Shown here in pieces: positions 6,794-13,296 of a DNA stretch of 18,843 nt. Position 1 is the first letter of the stretch. Every line of letters begins with the position of its first letter. The translations under genes and the position numbers were made by a program. The DNA is taken from NCBI GenBank assembly GCA_002502785.1, contig DAQG01000118.1, positions 1-18,843 of the forward strand, read 5' to 3'. The stretch is from Methanothrix harundinacea (GTDB lineage: Archaea; Halobacteriota; Methanosarcinia; Methanotrichales; Methanotrichaceae). Below the pieces are notes generated by a model, which was not told the origin of the DNA, made no database searches, and saw nothing but the letters and a program-made list of their open reading frames with translations.

Positions 6794-7744
6794 TCAGATC
6801 GACTTCAGTATGTCCGATATTACCTGGTCGGTGGTGACGCCCCTCCTCTCGGAATCGAACGAGAGGATTATCCTGTGCCTGAGGATGGGGCGGGCCATGA
6901 CCTCGAGGTCGTCTCTGCTGACGTAGTCTCTGCCGGCGAGGAGGGCTCGCGCCTTGGAGGCTAGGATCAGACCGATGGAGGCTCTTGGGCTCACGCCGTA
7001 CTCGACCCCCTCCCAGTTCCTGGTGGAGATCACAGCCTTTATCGCTGCCCTCTTCAGGTCGTCGGAGATGGGAACGTCCCTTGTGAGCTGCTGGAGGGAT
7101 AACAGCTCCCTTCGGGTGATCACCCTCTCCACCTTCGGCTCTGCGTGGCCCGTGTACCTCTCCATTATCTCGTACTCCTCTTCCTGGTTGGGGTAGTCGA
7201 TGAAGACCTTCAGCAGGAACCGATCGAGCTGGGCCTCGGGCAAGGGAAACGTTCCCTCCATTTCGATGGGGTTTTGGGTCGCGAGAACGAAGAAGGGCTC
7301 CTCGAGCTTGTAGGTGTTCTTTCCCACCGTGACCTGCTTTTCCTGCATCGCCTCCAGCATCGCGCTCTGGGTTCTCGGCGATGCCCTGTTGATCTCGTCA
7401 GCCAGAACGATGTTGGCAAAGATCGGGCCCTGCTCGAACCTGAAGACCTTGCTCCCCTCGACCTCCTCGATCAAGGTGGTGCCCGTGATGTCTGCGGGCA
7501 TCAGGTCCGGGGTGCACTGAATCCTGCTGAAGTTTAGGCCGGTAGTGCTGGCTATCGTCTTGACGAGAAGGGTCTTCCCGAGGCCCGGATTGCTCTCGAG
7601 GAGGGTGTGGCCCCCGGCCAGAATCCCCACCAGAATCTGCTCCACCACCGACTTTTGGCCTACAACAACTTTGTCGATCTCGTCTTTGATAGTCTCGAAG
7701 ATGGCCGGCGCGTCCTTATAAACGTTAATCAGATCGTCTCTCAT
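6794..7744 (-). CDS. MoxR-family AAA+ ATPase
   Basis: MoxR ATPases remodel or activate partner proteins, often metalloenzymes, together with a VWA protein. The Walker A loop is SNPGLGKT (51-58), where the first Gly of GxxxxGKT is replaced by Ser. Walker B is VLADE (113-117), followed by the MoxR-typical INRASPRTQSAMLEAMQE (118-135). Sensor 1 is ATQNPIE in the region 155-161, and a helical lid domain fills the C-terminus. The length (316 aa) is typical. The ATG at 7744 is preceded by a GAGGAC site at a suitable distance. It lies 60 bp after the membrane protein gene and 9 bp before the DUF58 gene. Apart from the Ser in the P-loop, nothing suggests loss of ATPase function. Confidence 0.93.
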   Translation of the reverse strand: MRDDLINVYKDAPAIFETIKDEIDKVVVGQKSVVEQILVGILAGGHTLLESNPGLGKTLLVKTIASTTGLNFSRIQCTPDLMPADITGTTLIEEVEGSKVFRFEQGPIFANIVLADEINRASPRTQSAMLEAMQEKQVTVGKNTYKLEEPFFVLATQNPIEMEGTFPLPEAQLDRFLLKVFIDYPNQEEEYEIMERYTGHAEPKVERVITRRELLSLQQLTRDVPISDDLKRAAIKAVISTRNWEGVEYGVSPRASIGLILASKARALLAGRDYVSRDDLEVMARPILRHRIILSFDSERRGVTTDQVISDILKSI

Positions 7745-7804
7745 CTGTCCGTCCTCGGTGAGATCTACAGCTCGTTTTTGTTCAGTCTCTCATTACGTCT
7801 CTAA

Positions 7805-8668
7805 TCAGCTAGTTGCAAGGTTCTCGAAATACCTTTTGATGATCTCTCGATGCTGGGGCGGGAGGCTCTCTATGTAAAGGTCGGTCGGCACCGCCACCCC
7901 CTCACCTGATTCAGAGGTCTGGAATAATCGGTCCATGGGGTCGGTCTCCTTTGACCTGAAACCCGCGGCGGACCCAGGATAGAGGACCAGCTCCAGGTTC
8001 ACCTCCTCCAGGACCGCAAGAGAGGGTTTCCCGTAAATCTCGCCCGAGATCCCCTGGCTAGAGGCGCCCTCTTCGGGCAGCTCTTCCTCCCCGAAGAGTT
8101 CTGCAGCCCGATCCTTGAGATCTGTCAGAGACTTGAAAGGCTGGGGTGATATCTCCTCGCCAGCTTGGCTCTGGCTGAAGATCACTGTGATGGCCAAGAG
8201 GAGGACCACGGTTATGGCCTTGGCCTGGAAGACGGGCATGCTCTTTTCGCCGAACTTCAGCCGTCGGTTGTTTATCAGGTCGATGGCTCCGACTTTCGAA
8301 AGCCTTCTCTTCACGTCTTCGGCGAGGCTCTGCATCACCACCGAGTCCGAGTCGCGGTTGTCATAGGCGGCCTTCGTCTTCTCCGAGAGAGTCTCGTCCA
8401 GGTGGGCAAATAGGTCGGACCTGAACCTTTGGCCCAGAAGTTTTGCGCCCAATAATCCCATGATCAGGGAGAAGAGGGCCGGAGCCGCGGCAATAAGCGA
8501 GTCCTGCCAGTAAAACTTGAAGAAGGCGGGAATCCCCAAAAGAAGGGAGACGATGTAGATCAAGCTCGCGATTATGCCGGTGTTGAGCAGGTATAGGGAC
8601 TGCTCGAACCACCTGTAGACCCCAATAAGCCGCCTCAGATCCGCCAGAAACTCGTATGAACCGTCCAC
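7805..8668 (-). CDS. Membrane protein of the MoxR/DUF58 operon
   Basis: I do not recognise a named family. Three hydrophobic segments are visible: residues about 29-50 and 57-78 form a hairpin, and a third spans 148-165. Between the second and third is a charged 70-residue region predicted cytoplasmic; after the third come about 120 residues, probably outside the cell. The C-terminal motif LPPQHREIIKRYFENL resembles the tail seen in several large membrane proteins encoded beside MoxR and DUF58 (inference from memory). The start is a GTG at 8668 with no visible Shine-Dalgarno; a TATA-like TTATTAGTA lies about 25 bp upstream, so the transcript may be leaderless. As first gene of the operon, it probably anchors the MoxR-DUF58 complex to the membrane. 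Confidence 0.75.
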   Translation of the reverse strand: MDGSYEFLADLRRLIGVYRWFEQSLYLLNTGIIASLIYIVSLLLGIPAFFKFYWQDSLIAAAPALFSLIMGLLGAKLLGQRFRSDLFAHLDETLSEKTKAAYDNRDSDSVVMQSLAEDVKRRLSKVGAIDLINNRRLKFGEKSMPVFQAKAITVVLLLAITVIFSQSQAGEEISPQPFKSLTDLKDRAAELFGEEELPEEGASSQGISGEIYGKPSLAVLEEVNLELVLYPGSAAGFRSKETDPMDRLFQTSESGEGVAVPTDLYIESLPPQHREIIKRYFENLATS

Positions 8669-8730
8669 GAGATCTATTCAGAGACCTTACTAATAAGTAG
8701 TTTCCGAGTTGAGGGTAGTCCATGCCGCGA

Positions 8731-8814
8731 GCGGGCCCGCGGCCACGCGACGATCTTTTCGGATCGTCCGGCTTGAGGTTTCAGATCAGGCCCGTCCCGA
8801 CGGCCGAAACCCTC
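8731..8814. ncRNA. Structured GC-rich island, candidate small RNA or regulatory element
   Basis: Three inverted repeats stand in a row. GCGGGCCCGC (8731-8740) is a perfect palindrome. GACGATC (8749-8755) pairs with GATCGTC (8762-8768). GAGGTTTC (8775-8782) pairs with GAAACCCTC (8806-8814) with one bulged C, enclosing an inner GGCCCGTC (8789-8796)/GACGGCC (8799-8805) stem, also with a bulged C. The nested stem looks like folded RNA rather than a simple operator. Neither strand shows a clear coding frame. I cannot tell whether it is transcribed; it matches no RNA family I know. Confidence 0.3.
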
Positions 8815-8917
8815 CCTTGAGCGGGATCTGCGTCAGATCATGTATCAGGTCTTCAGAAGATCTCTTATAGATCCAGGTATCCGATATAGAGCGAAAAATA
8901 ACATTCAATGAAATTAG

Positions 8918-8926
8918 GTTTATACC
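8918..8926 (+). promoter_or_regulatory. Possible TATA box for the sensor-phosphatase gene
   Basis: GTTTATACC is the best TATA-like sequence upstream of the ATG at 9062. It would give a leader of about 110 nt. No strong Shine-Dalgarno precedes the ATG; an AGGAT lies about 15 bp before it. Confidence 0.3.
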
Positions 8927-9061
8927 CTTTGAAGACCAGACCTATATTCGTAACCTCGGTCTCAAGGCCGACAATACGCCACGGGAAAGTGGGGCAAAAC
9001 TCGACGATCGACTTCATGCACGGTTCCTGGGTGAGCCGACCTATCAGGATATCCAAGAAAA

Positions 9062-11077
9062 ATGGCCAAGATTTCTAGCTTCAACAGGCTGAGCTTAGGG
9101 CTTCTGGCGCTGATACTGCTGGCGGCGCTAGTGTTGCTCGGCCCCATCAGTGCCGCCTCCATCCTCGATATGGGTGGGGATAGAGACACCGTCCCCGGTG
9201 AAAACGGCAGCATGACCGCGAAGGATCTGGCAGAGATTATAGCCGCTGGGGTCTGGATCGCGCCCGATGGAGGGGATAACGTCTCCGAAGACGTGATGGA
9301 GACGCTTCTGTCCCTCTCAGGACCCGCCAGGATATTGAGGATCATGGTCCAGGAGGAGGTGGTTTCGGAACTCGGGTACATAGGAACTTCCAACGGCGTT
9401 TTGGTCTTCTGGCCCGATGTCACAGAGACCCTGAGTTTGATTGCTCCCTTCGATCCCCGGGAACGGCCCTGGTACCTGGAGGCTGCAAGGGCTAAGGGAA
9501 CGATCTGGACCAAGCCTTACCTGAACCAGAGCACCGGGATTTTGGCCATCACCTGCGCGACTCCGATATCGGTCGAGGGGAACCTGACGGGTGTTGTGGG
9601 GATGGACGTATCCCTGGCGGAGATCGATTCCGATCTCGCCAACATCTCTTCTGGTTACCCCTTCCTCTTAGACGGTCAGGGAGCCGTAGTGATGAAGCCG
9701 GCAGTCCCTGAAGCTTTCCTGTGGGAGGAAATCCTGGTGCCTGGAAGCCTCCTCGACTCCAAAAACTCTGAGCTGGCCGATCTGGCCGAGGCCATGGTCC
9801 GTGGCGAGAGCGGAACCTCATTCGTCCGTCTGGGCAAGGGCAGCACCAGGATCGCCTATGCACCCCTTCCTTCGGTCGGCTGGAGCCTGGCAGTGACCTC
9901 CGGAGACGAAGAACTGGCCGCGGCCAAGGCGTCGCAGTACGATCAGCTATTCCGCCGGATCTCGGGCCAGACCGAGATTTTGGCACTGGAAACCGGCGAG
10001 GCCCTGAAATATCGCGAGGGTGGGGCTGTGATCGCGCTCGCGAGTCGTCAGAACGGCGAAGGCGAGGGGGTCGGGACGTCTGCGACTTTGCCTTTTGCTT
10101 TGGCAGCAGCTGCTATCTTCGTCCTTCTGGCGGGCTTGGTCGGATTTAGGGCAGGTCGCAGTGCCCTCGGATCGATGATCGATAAGGTAGCGAGGGCTTT
10201 CGAGAGAGTAGGCGCTGGTGACCTCGACACGAAGATCGAAGAAGACGGCTCGAAAGATATGGGGAGTTTGGGCGAGGCCTTCGATAAGATGACCACCGAT
10301 CTGAAGGATCAAATCTCCCTGATCGAGAAGAGATCCTTCGAGGTGGGTAGGTCCGAAAAGGAACAGGAGGTATCCGAAGAGGTCAAGCGATTTCTCCTGC
10401 CGGAGAGGATACCCCAGGTTGAGGGGTACCAGGTGGCTGCGCAGTCTCTCGTCGAGGGTCGTGATTGCTGTCACTTCTACGACGCCTTCGAGATGGAGGG
10501 TGCGAAAGCCGTGGTGGTGATGGCCGAGGTCTCGGGCAAGGGCTTATCCGCTGCGATGGTGGCAGGTCTAACCAGAAGCCTGATCAGGGCGGCTGCCAGG
10601 AGGTTCAGCGATCCGGCAAAGGCGCTCCGTGAGACGAACCTTCAAATAAGCGACGACGTCAGAAACGGGATGATGGTCTCCTGCTTCTGCGGAATGCTGG
10701 ACTTATCCAGCCACGCCATGAATTACGCCAACGCTGGCCACGTCCCGCCTTTCGTCGTCAGCTCTGACGGTTTTGTGGACACCCTGGTCGGCGGGGCGAT
10801 ATCCATGGGAGCTCTCGACCACATCGACCTGGATATGGAGGGGTGGATGATAGATCCCGGTGACGTCCTCGTGATCTACAACGACGGCCTGATCGAAATC
10901 GAGAACGAGAAGAACGAGCGGTTCGGAACCGAGAATCTGATCTCCCTCGTTAAGAATAACAAGGAGAGGTCGGCTCAGGACATAATGAAGGAGCTGGAGA
11001 CGGCGATCAGAGAACACATGGGTGACCAATCGCAGAGATCTGATCCCGCCGTCATGATCGTGAAAAGATCAGTATGA
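9062..11077 (+). CDS. Membrane sensor with Cache, HAMP and SpoIIE-type PP2C phosphatase domains
   Basis: This is a transmembrane signalling protein. Residues 10-33 form an N-terminal membrane anchor. The outside domain (about 40-340) contains a double-Cache signature, DPRERPWYLEAARAKG (131-146), then YLNQSTGILAIT, typical of small-molecule sensing. A second membrane segment (344-364) leads to HAMP (about 366-418) and a SpoIIE/RsbU-like PP2C phosphatase domain (435-671). Seen there are VSGKG (490-494), NAGHVPP (557-563), YNDGLIE (606-612) and a C-terminal SDPAVMIV. Two metal-binding positions differ from the usual family: GDFYD reads CHFYD (H471 for Asp), and GDVSGKG reads AEVSGKG (E489 for Asp). 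The phosphatase may be altered or inactive. In bacteria these enzymes act on anti-sigma antagonists, which archaea lack, so the target is unknown. No partner gene lies beside it; the next gene is convergent. Confidence 0.9.
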   Translation: MAKISSFNRLSLGLLALILLAALVLLGPISAASILDMGGDRDTVPGENGSMTAKDLAEIIAAGVWIAPDGGDNVSEDVMETLLSLSGPARILRIMVQEEVVSELGYIGTSNGVLVFWPDVTETLSLIAPFDPRERPWYLEAARAKGTIWTKPYLNQSTGILAITCATPISVEGNLTGVVGMDVSLAEIDSDLANISSGYPFLLDGQGAVVMKPAVPEAFLWEEILVPGSLLDSKNSELADLAEAMVRGESGTSFVRLGKGSTRIAYAPLPSVGWSLAVTSGDEELAAAKASQYDQLFRRISGQTEILALETGEALKYREGGAVIALASRQNGEGEGVGTSATLPFALAAAAIFVLLAGLVGFRAGRSALGSMIDKVARAFERVGAGDLDTKIEEDGSKDMGSLGEAFDKMTTDLKDQISLIEKRSFEVGRSEKEQEVSEEVKRFLLPERIPQVEGYQVAAQSLVEGRDCCHFYDAFEMEGAKAVVVMAEVSGKGLSAAMVAGLTRSLIRAAARRFSDPAKALRETNLQISDDVRNGMMVSCFCGMLDLSSHAMNYANAGHVPPFVVSSDGFVDTLVGGAISMGALDHIDLDMEGWMIDPGDVLVIYNDGLIEIENEKNERFGTENLISLVKNNKERSAQDIMKELETAIREHMGDQSQRSDPAVMIVKRSV

Positions 11078-11109
11078 TGCCCCCGTCGGTCTCAACTCTG
11101 CCGGCAACT

Positions 11110-12204
11110 TCAGAAACGCCGCTCCGACCTGAGGTCGTCCCCGGCGATCTTCTTCACCCTATTGACCAGATCTTCGATTGCGAGACCGTCCATCGAAATT
11201 CGGTATCCTCCTTCGAAGATCACCTCTCTTACCCGGCGGCCGACGATGTCGTCGCAGCCCGGCCGAACCTCGATGACGACGCTTCCCTTGGGGGTGGCTG
11301 TCATGTGGCAGAGGTGGTCGAGGTCGCCGTCCACGATCCCGACGAGGGGAGTTCCAAGCCTCGCGAGGATCTCTCCAGCGATGGCGGTGGTGTCGTCGCC
11401 CACGGTTATCGCAACCATCGCTCCCTTCGCGTTCTCGAAGGTCTCTTCTGCGGCATGGTCTATCAGAGCCGCGTCGCGGCCGCTGGCGCAGACGATCCTA
11501 GGTACGCTCTCGGTCCTTCTTATGTCCCCGGTCCTCAGGATCGCGGTCTCTAAATCTACGAACGATAGCTTCTCAAGGCCATGGACCTTGACCTCTGCGC
11601 CCAAGATCTCAACGATTTTGCCGTCTATTGCTTTGATCTCGACCGTATCATCTAATGCTTTTGCGACGACGATACCGTTGACGGATACGTTCTCCCCGGG
11701 GACGGCCCCCAGGATCTTCCTTCTGACGATCCCTCCAGAAGATTCCATCCTCGGCGAAAGCCTGGCGGCTTCCACCAGCTCCAGCCCCAGGACCTGAGCG
11801 ATCCTCTCGACGAGGGGGCCAGCGTCGCCTGCCAGGACCGATAAGAATCCTCCACCATAGTCCGCAAGCAAAAGGGGTTTTTTGGGCTTTGCCCTCGATG
11901 CCACCATCTCGCCGAAGGCGAGGCCCGTCTCCCTCGTCTTGGCCGAATTCAAAAGGATAACTATGTCGACGGACAGCTCCAGCCTTCGGACAGACCGGCT
12001 CGGCATCTCCCTTCTCGATATATCGATCCGATCCTCCAGGGCGGCATCGATGACCGCAACCCTTCCCATCGTCCCTCCGAGGACCGCGGTGACCGATCCC
12101 ACTCCCTCGAGAAGGTCCAGGGCCGTCTCGGCGCATCCCGAGTCGATCACCTCAGGACCGTGGATCACGACACCGATATTATCCGCCACTTTCGACGCTC
12201 TCAT
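11110..12204 (-). CDS. DUF2117 family methanogen protein
   Basis: The protein (364 aa) matches what I remember of DUF2117, a family of unknown function found mainly in methanogens. The N-terminus is a Rossmann-like or PIN-like alpha/beta region: NIGVVIHGPEVIDSG (9-23), then VTAVLGGTMGRVAVIDAAL (38-56). A middle part (about residues 160-220) is beta-rich (NVSVNGIVVAKALDDTVEI), like a small barrel. The C-terminal third carries another alpha/beta stretch with the Gly/Asp turn VGDDTTA and VGIVDGDLDH, which suggests nucleotide or metal binding but is not diagnostic. No membrane segment is present. The start overlaps the end of the DUF2098 gene by 26 bp, so translation is coupled; GGAAG lies just before the ATG. 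It is the last gene of a four-gene methanogen operon and ends 32 bp from the convergent sensor gene. Function is unknown. Confidence 0.75.
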   Translation of the reverse strand: MRASKVADNIGVVIHGPEVIDSGCAETALDLLEGVGSVTAVLGGTMGRVAVIDAALEDRIDISRREMPSRSVRRLELSVDIVILLNSAKTRETGLAFGEMVASRAKPKKPLLLADYGGGFLSVLAGDAGPLVERIAQVLGLELVEAARLSPRMESSGGIVRRKILGAVPGENVSVNGIVVAKALDDTVEIKAIDGKIVEILGAEVKVHGLEKLSFVDLETAILRTGDIRRTESVPRIVCASGRDAALIDHAAEETFENAKGAMVAITVGDDTTAIAGEILARLGTPLVGIVDGDLDHLCHMTATPKGSVVIEVRPGCDDIVGRRVREVIFEGGYRISMDGLAIEDLVNRVKKIAGDDLRSERRF

Positions 12205-12463
12205 CTTCCATCTTTACAGATCTCATCCTCTCTTCTTCCGCCCTCATCCTCTCTTGCACCTCTTCCAGGCTCCGGGCGCCGATCCCCCTCCTATCTGGTA
12301 TCTTTTCGATAGGCTGCAAGGTGCTCAGGTGGTAGTAGAGCCCCGTCGAATCCAGGAGCGCCCACTTCTCGCCATCCTCTTCGGTCCTCAGGACCTTTAC
12401 GATCCCCACCGTCCCGGTCCCGCCGTACCTGACGATACTGCCCTCATTGATCTCCTCTGACAT
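12179..12463 (-). CDS. DUF2098 family methanogen protein (94 aa)
   Basis: The N-terminal 50 residues fit DUF2098, a small methanogen family of unknown function: EGSIVRYGGTGTVGIVKVL (7-25), then WALLDSTGLYYH (34-45). This looks like a compact SH3-like beta barrel. The C-terminal 40 residues are charged and helical (repeated Glu/Arg/Met) and may contact a partner. The ATG at 12463 has GAGGTGA a few bases upstream, overlapping the stop of the previous gene. It overlaps the DUF2117 start by 26 bp. The linkage of DUF2098 to DUF2117 suggests that their products act together. Confidence 0.8.
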   Translation of the reverse strand: MSEEINEGSIVRYGGTGTVGIVKVLRTEEDGEKWALLDSTGLYYHLSTLQPIEKIPDRRGIGARSLEEVQERMRAEEERMRSVKMEDESVESGG

Positions 12464-12477
12464 GGTCCCGCGTCACC

Positions 12478-12933
12478 TCACATCAGCTTCTTCCTTATTA
12501 CTTCGCCGCCGAAGTTTTTAACCTCTGCCCCACCAGGGATCGAGAGGACCTCGACCCCGTCGAACTCGCTGGTCCCACAGAGGACGTCTTGTTCTGGGTG
12601 GGTTCCGGCCTGGATGTCACACCTGATCTTCGTCTTCTTCCCCACCGATACCACCGTCTTAAGCCTGGGAGAAGCCGGATGGCCTTTGGGAAGGACTATC
12701 AGGGGAGACTCCATCTCTCGGATCATGTAGAGGGTGCATAATAGGCCCCTTCTCGCCTTATCTCCGACTTCGAAGGTCGATGCCACCAAGAGGTCGTCGT
12801 CGCCCGTGAAGAGTACAATCTCCTCGGTTTCGGTTTCGAGATAAAAAAAGTGGCCGAGGGTCCTGACCAAGGCCAGGGTCCCGGTATCGCCGCAGAGGTA
12901 GACGATCTCGTCGTCTTCCAGGGGGATCTTCAT
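12478..12933 (-). CDS. Conserved hypothetical protein in the methanogen operon (151 aa)
   Basis: I do not recognise this family. The protein is soluble and beta-rich, with alternating hydrophobic strands (IVYLCGDTGTLALVRTL, residues 10-26), then a middle helix with two Met-Glu turns, and a C-terminal half ending in VEVLSIPGGAEVKNFGGEVI. Three cysteines are scattered and form no metal site. It starts 7 bp after the zinc ribbon gene and ends 14 bp before the DUF2098 start, so it is part of the same transcript. Its composition matches its neighbours. Its context suggests a methanogen-specific process, but nothing in the sequence says which. Confidence 0.75.
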   Translation of the reverse strand: MKIPLEDDEIVYLCGDTGTLALVRTLGHFFYLETETEEIVLFTGDDDLLVASTFEVGDKARRGLLCTLYMIREMESPLIVLPKGHPASPRLKTVVSVGKKTKIRCDIQAGTHPEQDVLCGTSEFDGVEVLSIPGGAEVKNFGGEVIRKKLM

Positions 12934-12940
12934 ATCTTCA

Positions 12941-13096
12941 TCACTCTACTGGCTTGACGTTTCTGGATTGGCAGGAAGGACATCTGGGTCTTCTACCCAT
13001 GCCCTTGAACTTGTTTCCGCAGTCCTGGCATATGTAGCCTTTTGATGATAGCGATTCTACGTCGCCTATATCCGGTCCGCCTCCAACGGTACACAT
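12941..13096 (-). CDS. Small zinc ribbon protein (51 aa)
   Basis: This short gene is easily missed. The product starts MCTVGGGPDI and contains CQDC (23-26) and CPSC (39-42), spaced by 12 residues, the classic rubredoxin-like zinc ribbon. A further Cys lies at position 2. The short basic loop KGMGRRPR lies between the knuckles. The start is supported by a strong GGAGGTGA site 6 bp upstream (plus strand 13103-13110) and a TATA box at 13134-13145. It is the first gene of the operon and ends 7 bp before the 151-aa gene. Such ribbons bind nucleic acid or act as adaptors; whether it binds zinc is inferred from the four knuckle cysteines. Confidence 0.82.
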   Translation of the reverse strand: MCTVGGGPDIGDVESLSSKGYICQDCGNKFKGMGRRPRCPSCQSRNVKPVE

Positions 13097-13133
13097 GGGA
13101 CTTTCACCTCCTTACGTTCTATTTCCGAGCGGC

Positions 13134-13145
13134 TCTTATTTAAAT
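13134..13145 (-). promoter_or_regulatory. TATA box of the methanogen operon
   Basis: Read on the minus strand this is CATTTAAATAAG, a strong archaeal TATA element. It lies about 40 bp upstream of the ATG at 13096, giving a leader of roughly 15 nt that contains the GGAGGTGA ribosome site. Confidence 0.55.
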
Positions 13146-13176
13146 GAGGTGGCTGCAAGGTCCAAATTCATCACCC

Positions 13177-13210
13177 TGTCCCCTGTGTCGGGGCACGATC
13201 TTTCGATCGT
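13177..13210. promoter_or_regulatory. Pair of hairpins between divergent promoters
   Basis: TG-CCCC (13177-13183, T13179 bulged) pairs with GGGGCA (13190-13195). Next to it ACGATC (13195-13200) pairs with GATCGT (13205-13210) around TTTC. The second hairpin resembles the one at 8749-8768 in sequence and in position between divergent genes, which suggests a shared operator or terminator type. Confidence 0.4.
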
Positions 13211-13296
13211 AGATCTTTCGGGTCCGACCAGTCCGCCATCTTCATAAAGTTTCTATGTGTATATTAAAATTGTTCTTTTTCGGAAGGGGTGCTGCC

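Larger units (their letters stand above)
8669..9061. other. Divergent promoter region between the MoxR operon and the sensor-phosphatase
   Basis: This 393-bp space has AT-rich ends and a GC-rich centre full of inverted repeats (8731-8814). TATA-like elements lie near 8688-8700 on the minus strand and at 8918-8926 on the plus strand. No protein-coding frame stands out: the minus-strand frame spanning 8865-9056 and the one reaching 8723 lack protein-like composition. Confidence 0.55.

Noticed and set aside
8361..8723. Minus-strand frame overlapping the membrane protein gene
   Set aside because: Out-of-frame shadow with Arg/Gly-rich composition; the main frame has clear membrane segments.
13255..13296. 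Upstream ATG as photolyase start
   Set aside because: It lies inside the likely TATA element and adds a hydrophobic stretch foreign to the family; the ATG at 13297 has a good ribosome site.
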